This document shows positions 27,742 through 36,156 of a stretch of DNA of 64,000 bases, one piece after another. The first letter of the stretch is position 1. Every line of letters begins with the position of its first letter. Source of the DNA: Pseudomonadota bacterium (GTDB taxonomy: Bacteria; Pseudomonadota; Alphaproteobacteria; Reyranellales; Reyranellaceae); contig JAFEBU010000038.1 in NCBI GenBank assembly GCA_018242505.1, positions 186,001-250,000 on the forward strand. Direction: 5' to 3'. A model generated the notes under the pieces. The model did not search any database. It had not been told where the DNA came from and was given only the letters and a program-made list of their open reading frames with translations. The translations under genes were made by a program, and so were the position numbers.

Positions 27742-30700
27742 CTATTTCTTTCCGCCGAGCTTCAGCTCAAGCAGCTTGGCAAACGGCGAGTCGGCCGCAG
27801 CGTCGCCCTTCTTCTCGGTCGTGGCGTAAAGTCGCAGCGCCGGTCCGCCGGTGTCGCGTCGCGGCGGGCGCGGCCCACGTGGACGGTCGTCGCGGCGGTC
27901 ATCCCGTGGCCCCCCCTTGTTCCCACCCTTGTCATGGTCGGGCCGTGGGCCCTGGGGCTTGGCCATATCGCGGCGGGGACCGTCGCGGCGCGGCGGGCTG
28001 TCGGCGAAGAACTGACGCTCGTTGGGACGCTCCGGACGCTCGCGGCGACGCTGGTCGCGATATTCGCGCTGCTGCTGACGCTGCCGTTCGCGCTGCTCCT
28101 CACGCTCGCGCACGAAGCGCGGCTTGACCGAGAAGCTGTGCAGGCCGCCCTCCTCGGCGGGGGGCATGACGCGATAGCCCAGCGCCCGCAGCACATCGGC
28201 CATTTCGGGTTCCGAGCAGCCGACCAGCGACATCATCTGCGGCGCCGCCCGGAAATGGCCCGGCGGCAGCAGATCAGGGTCGGCCTTCTTCGGCGCCTCG
28301 GCCACGGCAGGCTCGGACTGCGCTTCCTCGGCGGGAGCGTGATCCGATCCAACCGGGTCGCTGGCGCCGCTCGTTTCCGGCGAAACCTCTGACGCGACAG
28401 GTTCGGTCGCGGCCCGGGAGTCGGCCGGAGCGGCCTCGGCCGATCCCTCGGACTCCACGGTCTCGGCGTGCATCTCCTGCGCCGGTTCGGGCGCGGGCGG
28501 CGTCTGGGCCGGCGCCGCTTCAGGCACCGCCTCGCCGAACGCCGCGGCAACGATTGCCCACTCGGTGATCTCGTCGGCCGACGGCTTGGTATCGCGTGCT
28601 GCTGGCGGCGGTGCGGCGTCCGCCGCCTTCTTCTCGTGTTGCGCACGCCGCGCCATCTCGCGGCTTTCGCGCACGGCCTGGCGCGCCATCGCGGCCAGCC
28701 GCTCGACCATATCGGCGCGAATGGCGTGGCTGCCGAGCGGCAGATAGCCGATGGCGGCATAGAAATTCCGCTCGGCGTCGCGCGGCAGATCTATCGAGGT
28801 CCGGCCTTCGACCGGCAGCGGCGGGATCGTGTCGCGGCTGTGCGCCACCATCCAGAGTCCGGCGCGCAGCCGGATCGGCACCGGCTTCAGCATGCTGGGG
28901 AAGTAGAGCGAGTAGACTCCGACGCGCACGCCCAGGCGCGCCAGTGTCTTGCGGTCCTCCTCGGTGAGCTCTGCAAGCTGCTGCTCGATCGGACGGCGCG
29001 GCAGCACGCCGAGATTCTCGCAGAGCTGGAAGACGATGCCGCGCGCGCCCGCCGGCAGCTCGGTGGTCGCGCGGGCATCCATCAATTCGCTGAGCCCGAG
29101 CCGGATGCGGGTCTCGACCCAGGTGGCCGCGCGCTTGCGTACCTCCTCGCGCGCCGGACCATCGAGCAGGTCCGATGGCATGGCTTCGACCTTGGGCGCC
29201 AGCACGTCGCCGCTCGGCAGCAGGCGCGCGACCGGCCCGCCGCCCCAGCACACGCGCAGTTGCGAATCGAACACCAGCTCGCCGTCCGGCGACGATGTGA
29301 ACGCCTGCAGGCGCGCCGGCAGGTTCTCACGCAATGCGCGCAGCGCGGCGGTCAGGACAGCCTTCTGGTCCGTCTGGCCTTCGGTCGTGTCGGGAACGAA
29401 GCGGAAGCCCTCGATGCGTCCGAGATGCTCGCCCTCGACAATGACCTCGCCTGCATCGGCGACCGACGTCGTCATTTCACCCTCATCGCGCAATCTTCGT
29501 ACAAGCAATGCCGCCCGTCTATCGACAAACCTTTGCGTCAAGCGCTGGTGTAGCACGTCGGAAAGTCTGTCCTCGATCGCACGTGCGCGCTCCTGCCAGT
29601 GGGCCGCCCGCTGGATCCAGTCGGCGCGGTGGGAGATATAGGTCCAGGTGCGTACATGTGCGATGCGCGCCATCAGCGTGTCGATGTCGCCGTCATAGCG
29701 CTCCAGTCGCTTGACATGACTGTCGATCCAGTCTTCGGGCAAACGCTCGCCGCCTTGCGTCAGATGCTGGAAGAGCTCGCCCAGCAGATGCGTATGCTCC
29801 TCCGTCATGGTCTTGCGGAAGTCGGGGACCTGGCACACGTCCCACAGCAGTTCGACGCGCCTCGGCGCGTGCAGGCGCGGCAGGAATTCCGACCGCTGGG
29901 CAAGCGTCTGCAGGGCGAGCTGATCGTCCTGCTCGCGCACGCGCTGCAGGGCGGCGTGCGGCGGCAATTGGTTCAGCGAGGCGAGCAGGGACGACACCGA
30001 GCGGAAATCGAGTGCCGAATTTCGCCATTGCACATCCCGCAGCGGGTCGAAGCGGTGATTCTCGATCGCCTCGACCGTTTCCGGCTCCAGTCCGCCGACA
30101 TCGATCGTCGTGCCGAATGTGCCGTCATTCATATGCCGGCCGGCGCGGCCGGCGATCTGCGCCAGCTCGACATTGTGCAGCGGGCGCAGCGTGCGGCCGT
30201 CATATTTGCGCAACGATGCGAACCAGACATGGTTCACGTCCATGTTGAGGCCCATGCCGATCGCATCGGTGGCGACCAGATACTCGACCTCGCCCGACTG
30301 GAACATCTCGACCTGGGCGTTGCGTGTGCGCGGGCTCAGGGCGCCCATCACGATCGCCGTGCCGCCGCGCTGGCGGCGGATCAGTTCGGCGATCGCATAG
30401 ACCTCGTTGGCGGAGAAGCCGACCACGGCGGAGCGGCGCGGCAGACGCGTCGCCTTCTTGGGACCGACATAGCTCAGCTTGGAAAAGCGCGGCCGGGCGA
30501 CGACGTCGATGTCCGGCAACAGGCGGTTCAGGACCGGACGGATCGTGTCGGCGCCCAGCAACATGGTTTCGTTCATGCCGCGCGCGTGCAACAGCCGGTC
30601 GGTGAAGAAGTGCCCGCGCTCGGGATCGGCGGCCATCTGGATCTCGTCGACGGCGAGGAACGAGACCGCGCGGTCGACCGGCATCGATTCGACAGTGCAG

Positions 30701-30936
30701 ACGAAATAGCGCGCGCCGGGCGGGGTGATCTTCTCCTCGCCGGTGATCAGCGCGACCTGATGCGCGCCCTTGATCTTCACGATACGATCATAATTCTCGC
30801 GCGCCAGCAGGCGCAGCGGAAAGCCGATCATGCCCGAGTCGTGCCCAAGCATGCGTTCGATCGCGAGATAGGTCTTGCCGGTGTTGGTGGGACCGAGAAC
30901 AGCGGTCAGGCGTCCGGCGACGCTGCTAAGCGACAT
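27742..30936 (-). CDS. Suv3-like DExH helicase with long disordered C-terminus
   Basis: 1064-residue helicase related to mitochondrial RNA helicase Suv3. Walker A is GPTNTGKT (15-22), the DExH-like box is VDEIQM, and helicase C-terminal motifs include ATDAIGMGLN and QIAGRAGR. A Suv3-type helical region follows. The last 300 residues are low complexity: an acidic Ala/Pro/Glu stretch, then Arg/Asp/Pro-rich repeats (for example RERPERPNER), probably disordered RNA-binding sequence like that of RNase E. Probably acts in RNA turnover. It lies after DUF1223 and before the S4 RNA-binding gene on one strand. Confidence 0.9.
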   Translation of the reverse strand: MSLSSVAGRLTAVLGPTNTGKTYLAIERMLGHDSGMIGFPLRLLARENYDRIVKIKGAHQVALITGEEKITPPGARYFVCTVESMPVDRAVSFLAVDEIQMAADPERGHFFTDRLLHARGMNETMLLGADTIRPVLNRLLPDIDVVARPRFSKLSYVGPKKATRLPRRSAVVGFSANEVYAIAELIRRQRGGTAIVMGALSPRTRNAQVEMFQSGEVEYLVATDAIGMGLNMDVNHVWFASLRKYDGRTLRPLHNVELAQIAGRAGRHMNDGTFGTTIDVGGLEPETVEAIENHRFDPLRDVQWRNSALDFRSVSSLLASLNQLPPHAALQRVREQDDQLALQTLAQRSEFLPRLHAPRRVELLWDVCQVPDFRKTMTEEHTHLLGELFQHLTQGGERLPEDWIDSHVKRLERYDGDIDTLMARIAHVRTWTYISHRADWIQRAAHWQERARAIEDRLSDVLHQRLTQRFVDRRAALLVRRLRDEGEMTTSVADAGEVIVEGEHLGRIEGFRFVPDTTEGQTDQKAVLTAALRALRENLPARLQAFTSSPDGELVFDSQLRVCWGGGPVARLLPSGDVLAPKVEAMPSDLLDGPAREEVRKRAATWVETRIRLGLSELMDARATTELPAGARGIVFQLCENLGVLPRRPIEQQLAELTEEDRKTLARLGVRVGVYSLYFPSMLKPVPIRLRAGLWMVAHSRDTIPPLPVEGRTSIDLPRDAERNFYAAIGYLPLGSHAIRADMVERLAAMARQAVRESREMARRAQHEKKAADAAPPPAARDTKPSADEITEWAIVAAAFGEAVPEAAPAQTPPAPEPAQEMHAETVESEGSAEAAPADSRAATEPVASEVSPETSGASDPVGSDHAPAEEAQSEPAVAEAPKKADPDLLPPGHFRAAPQMMSLVGCSEPEMADVLRALGYRVMPPAEEGGLHSFSVKPRFVREREEQRERQRQQQREYRDQRRRERPERPNERQFFADSPPRRDGPRRDMAKPQGPRPDHDKGGNKGGPRDDRRDDRPRGPRPPRRDTGGPALRLYATTEKKGDAAADSPFAKLLELKLGGKK

Positions 30937-30990
30937 GGAGCCACCATCGCGCGCGCCTGCGGCCGAAGCAAGACCGCAAGCAGGGCCGGA

Positions 30991-31764
30991 TCAGCCGGTC
31001 GCCAGCGGCTCGAGCTTGTTGCAGCCGAGGATCGGACCCTGATCGGTGCTCTGCACCAGCACCGCCAGCCCCTGGTTGGAGGCGAAGCGATCGGCAGGCA
31101 CGGTCCACTGCTTGGCCGACCCGTCCCAGTTGCCCAGCACCTGGAAGCGACGCACGACATTGAAGTTCTCGATCATGCGGCCGTCATTTTCGCCCGAGTG
31201 CACCGGCGTGCTGTGCCGACGATCATAGACGGCGAAGACGATGTCGGCCGGACCGTTCTCGAGCTTGAAGGGCGCGAGCGTGATGGTCAGGGCGCCGCCC
31301 GGCGGCAAGACCAGTTGCGGCGTCGCGCGCCCGGTGGAACGGCGCTGAACCTTCGCCAGGAGCGTCTCGATCGCGTTGCCGGTGATGCCGGGGTCGTGGG
31401 CGATGCCGTCGAACACCATCTCGGGCGTGTAGACATAGCGCTGCTTGAGCACGCTGGCATAGGTGCGCTGTCGCGCCGTCGCGGCCGCCGTCGCGAAGCG
31501 GTCCTTCCAGCCGATATAGTCCCAGTAATCGACATGATAGGAAAGCGCCACGATATCGGCGCGGCGCGCCAGCGAGCCCAGCAGACGGTCGGCCGGCGGA
31601 CATGAGCTGCAGCCTTGTGAGGTGAACAGTTCGACGGCCCATGGCCCGGTCGATGTTTCGCGTGCCACGGCGGAGTCCTGGCCGCCGGCGAGCAGGGCAG
31701 CCCCGACGAGGGACGCCCCGCCCGCCAGAACGACGCGGCGGCCGGGCAGAGAACAGATGGACAT
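30991..31764 (-). CDS. DUF1223 family exported thioredoxin-like protein
   Basis: About 257 residues with an N-terminal export signal containing RR (SLPGRRVVLAGGASLVGAAL), possibly a Tat signal. The mature part starts with a thioredoxin-like strand and the CSSCPPADR motif typical of DUF1223, then YHVDYWDYIGWKD. A role in disulfide or redox chemistry of the envelope is plausible but unproven. I chose ATG 31764; in-frame starts at 31776 and 31794 (GTG) exist. Divergent from the zinc transporter operon and 54 bases upstream of the helicase. Confidence 0.83.
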   Translation of the reverse strand: MSICSLPGRRVVLAGGASLVGAALLAGGQDSAVARETSTGPWAVELFTSQGCSSCPPADRLLGSLARRADIVALSYHVDYWDYIGWKDRFATAAATARQRTYASVLKQRYVYTPEMVFDGIAHDPGITGNAIETLLAKVQRRSTGRATPQLVLPPGGALTITLAPFKLENGPADIVFAVYDRRHSTPVHSGENDGRMIENFNVVRRFQVLGNWDGSAKQWTVPADRFASNQGLAVLVQSTDQGPILGCNKLEPLATG

Positions 31765-31868
31765 GTCGCCGAACATGAGCACGCCCGCACGCACGAGCCA
31801 ATCAACAAACGGTTAGGGCAACGGGCCGTGAGCCCGACAAATGTTCAGGAGCTGCTGGACTCCCGGTA

Positions 31869-31883
31869 GGTAATATTATAACA
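31869..31883 (+). promoter_or_regulatory. apparent Zur box
   Basis: GGTAATATTATAACA contains the near-palindrome GTAATATTATAAC (11 of 13 positions symmetric), an AT island in GC-rich DNA, about 10 bases before a small ORF and 134 before the zinc-type ABC ATPase. It resembles Fur-family zinc repressor sites that control zinc uptake genes, so repression by Zur when zinc is plentiful is likely. It also overlaps TATAAC, a plausible -10. Confidence 0.6.
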
Positions 31884-31892
31884 AAACAGAAG

Positions 31893-32009
31893 ATGCCCAC
31901 GCCCGTCTCCCCCGGCACAGCCTTGCTTGCCATGAATGCCGCGAGCCGCATCGCGATGGCGCTGGTGGTTTGCGCCGTGCTGTGGCTCTGCGTGTGGGCC
32001 ATCGCATGA
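31893..32009 (+). CDS. small single-span membrane protein before the zinc transporter
   Basis: A 38-codon ORF starting MPTPVSPGTALLAMNA and followed by one membrane helix (MALVVCAVLWLCVWAIA). It begins 10 bases after the apparent Zur box and ends 7 bases before the ATPase gene, so it would be the first gene of the zinc operon. Weak ribosome binding site (AGAAG). I do not recognise a family. It may be a small transporter subunit or merely a chance ORF; the uniform hydrophobic helix argues for real. Confidence 0.45.
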   Translation: MPTPVSPGTALLAMNAASRIAMALVVCAVLWLCVWAIA

Positions 32010-32016
32010 GGCGAGT

Positions 32017-32760
32017 ATGAGCGCCGCGCTCCGCCTTGTTGACGTGACCGTGAGCTACGATCGTCATCCGGCGGTACATCACATTTCCGTCGACGTTCCC
32101 GCGGGCGAGATGACGGCCATCGTCGGGCCCAACGGCGCCGGCAAGAGCACCCTGCTCAAGGCGCTGCTGGGCCTTGCCCCCCGTGTCGAAGGCCGCATCG
32201 AATGCACCGCGCGGCGCATCGCCTATCTGCCGCAGCAGGCCGAGATCGACCGCAGCTTCCCGATTTCGGTGTTCGATACCGTGCTGCTCGGCCGTTGGAG
32301 CCGGTTCGGCGGGTTCGGTGCCGCAGGGCCGGCCGACATCCACGATGCGCAGCATGCGATCGAGGCGGTTGGCCTCGCAGGCTTCGAACGACGGCCGATC
32401 GACACGCTCTCGGTCGGACAGTTCCAGCGCGTGCTGTTCGCACGGCTCCTGCTGCAGGACGCCGATCTCGTGCTTCTGGACGAGCCGTTCGCGGCCATCG
32501 ACGCCAAGACCGTTGGCGACCTCATGGAGGTCATCAGGCGCTGGCACGCCGAGAAGCGCACCGTGATCGCCGTTCTGCACGATCTCGACCAGGTTCGGCG
32601 CGACTTCGCCAACAGCCTGCTGCTGGCGCGCGAACTGGTCGATGCCGGCCCGACGGCGCGCGTGCTCTCGGCCGAGAACCTCCTGCGGGCCCGGGCAATG
32701 GCCGAGGCCTGGGACGAGCACGCCGGCGCCTGCGAACTGCCGGTGCGGCTGAGCGCATGA
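32017..32760 (+). CDS. aztA: zinc-type metal ABC transporter ATP-binding protein (AztA-like)
   Basis: 247-residue ABC ATPase for metal import. Walker A is GPNGAGKST, the signature is LSVGQFQRV (Q-F-Q instead of G-Q-Q), Walker B is LVLLDEPFAAID, and the switch His is in VLHDLDQV. The best fit is the AztA/ZnuC group. The ATG at 32017 follows the small membrane ORF. The permease gene starts 10 bases after its stop. The gene symbol is by family resemblance. Confidence 0.8.
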   Translation: MSAALRLVDVTVSYDRHPAVHHISVDVPAGEMTAIVGPNGAGKSTLLKALLGLAPRVEGRIECTARRIAYLPQQAEIDRSFPISVFDTVLLGRWSRFGGFGAAGPADIHDAQHAIEAVGLAGFERRPIDTLSVGQFQRVLFARLLLQDADLVLLDEPFAAIDAKTVGDLMEVIRRWHAEKRTVIAVLHDLDQVRRDFANSLLLARELVDAGPTARVLSAENLLRARAMAEAWDEHAGACELPVRLSA

Positions 32761-32770
32761 TCGCGCGCCC

Positions 32771-33640
32771 ATGCTTTATGACACGCTGATCGGGCCTTTC
32801 GCCGATTTCGGCTTCATGCGTCGTGCGCTTGTCGCGAGCCTTGCGCTGTCGATGGGCGGAGCGTCGATCGGCGTGTTCCTGATCCTGCGGCGCATGACCC
32901 TGATGGGCGATGCGCTCGCCCATGCGCTGCTGCCGGGCGCCGCTCTCGGCTTTCTGCTGGGCGGGCTGTCGCTGCCGGCGATGAGCCTCGGCGGTTTCGT
33001 GGCCGGCATCTGCACGGCGATGGCATCGGGCGCCATCGCCCGATTCACCCGGATGCGCGAGGATGCAAGCTTCGGCGCGGCCTATCTCACCTCGCTGGCG
33101 CTCGGCGTGATGATCGTCTCCTTTCGCGGCTCGGCGATCGATCTCATGAACATCCTGTTCGGCGCCATCCTGGCCGTCGACAACACCGCGCTCTGCCTGA
33201 TCGCCGGCGCGGCGACGCTCACGCTGGTCGGGCTGGCCGCCATCTATCGGCCGCTGGTGGTGGAATGCTTCAACCCCGGCTTCCTGGCGGCGATGGGCGT
33301 GCGTGGCGCGGTCTATCACTATCTCTTCCTGGCGCTTGCCGTGCTGAACATGGTGGCGGCCTTCCAGGCGCTCGGCACGCTCATGGCACTTGGCCTCATG
33401 TTGTTGCCGGCCATCGCCGCCTCGTTCTGGGCCCGCGAGGTCTGGTCGATGACGGCGATCGCCGCCCCCATGGCGTTTCTCTCGGCGGCGATCGGGCTCC
33501 TGGTCTCGTTCCATGCCGGCCTGCCCTCCGGTCCGGTGATCGTGCTGGTCGCGAGCCTGTTCTTCCTGGGCTCGCTGTTGCTGGGCTCGCGCGCCTCGGT
33601 GCGCGCAAGGTTGTCGCACCCGGCCCATCTTCGCGGCTAG
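32771..33640 (+). CDS. aztB: metal ABC transporter permease (AztB-like)
   Basis: 289-residue inner-membrane permease with 8-9 hydrophobic segments. It has the hallmarks of zinc/manganese permeases (ABC-3 family): SLALSMGGASIGVFLILRRM, LMGDALAHALLPGAA and the GLMLLPAIAASFWA segment. It pairs with the ATPase upstream. No solute-binding protein gene is adjacent, although such importers need one, so it must lie elsewhere in the genome or have been lost. Confidence 0.85.
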   Translation: MLYDTLIGPFADFGFMRRALVASLALSMGGASIGVFLILRRMTLMGDALAHALLPGAALGFLLGGLSLPAMSLGGFVAGICTAMASGAIARFTRMREDASFGAAYLTSLALGVMIVSFRGSAIDLMNILFGAILAVDNTALCLIAGAATLTLVGLAAIYRPLVVECFNPGFLAAMGVRGAVYHYLFLALAVLNMVAAFQALGTLMALGLMLLPAIAASFWAREVWSMTAIAAPMAFLSAAIGLLVSFHAGLPSGPVIVLVASLFFLGSLLLGSRASVRARLSHPAHLRG

Positions 33641-33649
33641 TCTCGCCTC

Positions 33650-34645
33650 ATGTCGTTGGACAGTACTGTCGCGGCCGCGCTGGCCGCCTTCGCGATCGGC
33701 GTCGCCTTCGGGGCGCTGGCGCGTTGGTCCGGTTTCTGCCTGCGCGGTGCGGTCGAGGATGCACTCACCCTGCCGCAGGCGCCCCGGCTGCGCAGCTTCC
33801 TGCTCGCCATGGCAGTGGCCGTCGCGGCCACCCAGGCGCTGGTGCTGGCCGGCCATCTCGATCTTTCGAAAGCCGTCATCCTGCCCAAGAGCCTGTTCTG
33901 GGGCGGCGCCCTGCTGGGCGGCGCCTTGTTCGGCGTCGGCATGGTGCTGACCGGCGGTTGCGGCACGCGGCTCCTGGTGATGGCGGCGGGCGGCAATCTG
34001 AGGTCGGTCGTTTCGTTCATGGTCTTTGCGCTCGTGGCCTATGCCACCATCCGCGGCATCCTGGCGCCGGCGCGCATTTTGCTGATGGCGGAAAGTTCGG
34101 TGTCGCTCGATCATCCGGCACTGCCGCTGACGGTCGGTGCGGTCTTTGCGGCGGCGGCCGTCCCGGTTGTCCTCTGGCGGCGGGTGCCGGCGCGCCATCT
34201 CGTGGCCGGCGCCCTGATCGGCCTGCTCGTGCCGGCCGGCTATCTCGCGACGACGATGCTGACCGACGACTTCGACCCGATGGCCGCCGAAAGCATCAAC
34301 GTCACGCGCGCCGGCGGCGATGCGCTGGTCTATCTCCTGATCTGGACCGGCGCGAAGATCAATTTCGGCATCGCCTTCGTGGGTGGCATCCTGGCAGGCG
34401 CCGCCGCCGTCGTGGCGGCGCAAGGCGACTTCAGGCTGGTCGGGTTCGACCGGCCGATCGACATGTTGCGCTACGCACTCGGCGCATCGCTGATGGGTGT
34501 GGGCGGTGTGCTGGCGCTGGGCTGCACCATCGGCAATGGCCTGACGGGAGTGGCGTCACTTGCGCCGACCTCGTTCATCGCCGTGCCGGCCATGGTGCTC
34601 GCGACGGCCGCGACCATGAAATGGCGTTGGAGGAAACAGACATGA
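33650..34645 (+). CDS. YeeE/YedE family sulfur-compound transporter
   Basis: 331-residue membrane protein with about nine hydrophobic helices and the family's conserved cysteines in RWSGFCLRG, GGCGTRLL and GCTIGNG. YeeE-type proteins import thiosulfate and relatives supply selenium or sulfur; the substrate here is inferred from family. It starts 9 bases after the permease gene and its TGA overlaps the hydrolase ATG (ATGA), so the run from the zinc transporter to the hydrolase may be one transcript, though with unrelated roles. Confidence 0.85.
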   Translation: MSLDSTVAAALAAFAIGVAFGALARWSGFCLRGAVEDALTLPQAPRLRSFLLAMAVAVAATQALVLAGHLDLSKAVILPKSLFWGGALLGGALFGVGMVLTGGCGTRLLVMAAGGNLRSVVSFMVFALVAYATIRGILAPARILLMAESSVSLDHPALPLTVGAVFAAAAVPVVLWRRVPARHLVAGALIGLLVPAGYLATTMLTDDFDPMAAESINVTRAGGDALVYLLIWTGAKINFGIAFVGGILAGAAAVVAAQGDFRLVGFDRPIDMLRYALGASLMGVGGVLALGCTIGNGLTGVASLAPTSFIAVPAMVLATAATMKWRWRKQT

Positions 34646-35616
34646 CCACTTCACCGGTCCCGGGCGTCACGCTCAAGACGGTCACGGCGAACAACATCCA
34701 CATGCGTTATGCCGAGATCGGCCGCGGCCCGCTGGTGCTGTTCTGCCATGGCTGGCCGGAGAGCTGGTATTCCTGGCGGCATCAATTGACCGGCGTCAGC
34801 GCCGCGGGCTTTCGCTGCGTGGCGCCCGACATGCGCGGCTATGGCGGGACCGAGGCGCCCGAACCGATCGACCAGTACACGCTGCTGCAGCTCGTGGGCG
34901 ACATGGCCGAGCTCGCCAAGGCGCTGGGCGAAAGCACGGCGACGATCGTCGGGCATGACTGGGGCGCGCCGGTCGCCTGGCATGCGGCCCTCTGGCGGCC
35001 CGATCTTTTCCCGGCGGTGTGCGCGATGAGCGTGCCCTATGCGCCGCCGGGCTATGTCGACATCCTGACTGCGCTCGACAAGCTCGGCATCCACGACTTC
35101 TACCTGCAGTATTTCCAGAAACCCGGCGTCGCCGAAGCCGAGCTGCAAAAGGATATCCAGAGCGCGCTGCGCCGAATCTACTACACAGCGAGCGGCGACC
35201 ATGCCGAGAAGGGCAAGGGCTTCGCCCGGCTCACGACCGGCACTCTGCTCGGCAACACGGTCGATCCGCTGGCACTGCCGGCGTGGCTGCGGGCACAGGA
35301 TCTCGACTACTACGTACAGGAATTCTCGCGCACCGGCTTTCGCGGCGGGCTGAACTGGTATCGCAACCTGCGGCGCAACTGGGAGCTGGCAGCGCCCTGG
35401 CGCGGTCAGCCGATCCGCCAGCCCTCGCTCTTCATCGCCGGCAGCCGTGACGGCGTGCTGAAGTTTCCTGCCGCGCAAAGCCAGCTCGACGCCTACCCCA
35501 CGACGCTGCCCGGCCTGCGCGGCAGCCACATCCTCGACGGCGCCGGCCACTGGGTGCAGCAGGAACGGCCGGACGAGGTGAACCGGCTGCTGGTCGAGTT
35601 CCTGAAGGGATTGTAG
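34642..35616 (+). CDS. epoxide hydrolase (alpha/beta-hydrolase fold)
   Basis: 324-residue hydrolase that should open epoxides to diols. Oxyanion-hole motif HGWPESWYSW (36-45), nucleophile D106 in GHDWGAPVAW, lid tyrosine region DLDYYVQEF, and catalytic His in GHWVQQERPDE, all as in soluble epoxide hydrolases. An Asp nucleophile with HGWP separates it from esterases. The start overlaps the YeeE stop. Together with the halohydrin dehalogenase about 9.8 kb downstream it could process epoxides made from halo-alcohols. Confidence 0.88.
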   Translation: MTTSPVPGVTLKTVTANNIHMRYAEIGRGPLVLFCHGWPESWYSWRHQLTGVSAAGFRCVAPDMRGYGGTEAPEPIDQYTLLQLVGDMAELAKALGESTATIVGHDWGAPVAWHAALWRPDLFPAVCAMSVPYAPPGYVDILTALDKLGIHDFYLQYFQKPGVAEAELQKDIQSALRRIYYTASGDHAEKGKGFARLTTGTLLGNTVDPLALPAWLRAQDLDYYVQEFSRTGFRGGLNWYRNLRRNWELAAPWRGQPIRQPSLFIAGSRDGVLKFPAAQSQLDAYPTTLPGLRGSHILDGAGHWVQQERPDEVNRLLVEFLKGL

Positions 35617-35619
35617 CCA

Positions 35620-35713
35620 GGGCGCGCCATTGTCGTGGCGTGATCTTCCGCGGCTCAACAAGCCGCGCAATTGAGCGCGGAGGCTCCTCCGCACGACTCG
35701 CGCGCCGGCGCTA
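35620..35713. repeat. dispersed intergenic repeat (copy B)
   Basis: Fills the gap between the epoxide hydrolase and msrB. It contains GGCGCGCCATTGTCGTGGCG, then GATCTTCCGCGG and GCGCGGAGGCTCCTCCGC, ending at CTCGCGCGCC right against the msrB stop codon. The same blocks, in the same order, occur in the gap at 61.49-61.59 kb, which also ends against a gene stop. Confidence 0.65.
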
Positions 35714-36112
35714 CTTCTTCTCCTCGAACTTCAGCGCAGCGCCGTTCATGCAATAGCGCTGGCCGGTCGGCCGCGGACCGTCCGGGAAGACATGGCCGAG
35801 ATGGCCGCCGCATTTGGCGCAATGCGCCTCAACACGGGTCATGAAATGGCTCTTGTCGACCGAAGTGCCGATGACATCGGGCAGCGGCGCCCAGAAGGAC
35901 GGCCAGCCCGAGCCGCTTTCATATTTGGTCGCTGAATCGAACAGCGGCTCGCCGCAGCCGGCGCAACGGAAGATGCCGGTGCGCTTCTCGTCGTTCAGCG
36001 GGCTGGAGAAGGGACGCTCGGTGCCGTGCTCGCGCAGCACGTGATGCTGCAACGGATCGAGATCCTTGCGCCATTCGGCATTGCTTTTGTCGACGGGGGG
36101 CTTGCTGTCCAT
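35711..36112 (-). CDS. msrB: peptide-methionine (R)-S-oxide reductase
   Basis: Reduces methionine-R-sulfoxide in damaged proteins. The 133-residue product has the zinc-binding pairs CAGC and CAKC, the GWPSFWAP segment and the catalytic Cys in RYCMNGAAL. The ATG at 36112 (MDSKPPVDKSNAEWRK) gives the family length; further in-frame sequence upstream belongs to the glutamate dehydrogenase 3' region. It lies 44 bases after that gene on the same strand. Confidence 0.96.
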   Translation of the reverse strand: MDSKPPVDKSNAEWRKDLDPLQHHVLREHGTERPFSSPLNDEKRTGIFRCAGCGEPLFDSATKYESGSGWPSFWAPLPDVIGTSVDKSHFMTRVEAHCAKCGGHLGHVFPDGPRPTGQRYCMNGAALKFEEKK

Positions 36113-36156
36113 GATGTCCTCCGATGTCGTGCCACCGATGTGGCGATGATCCGACC

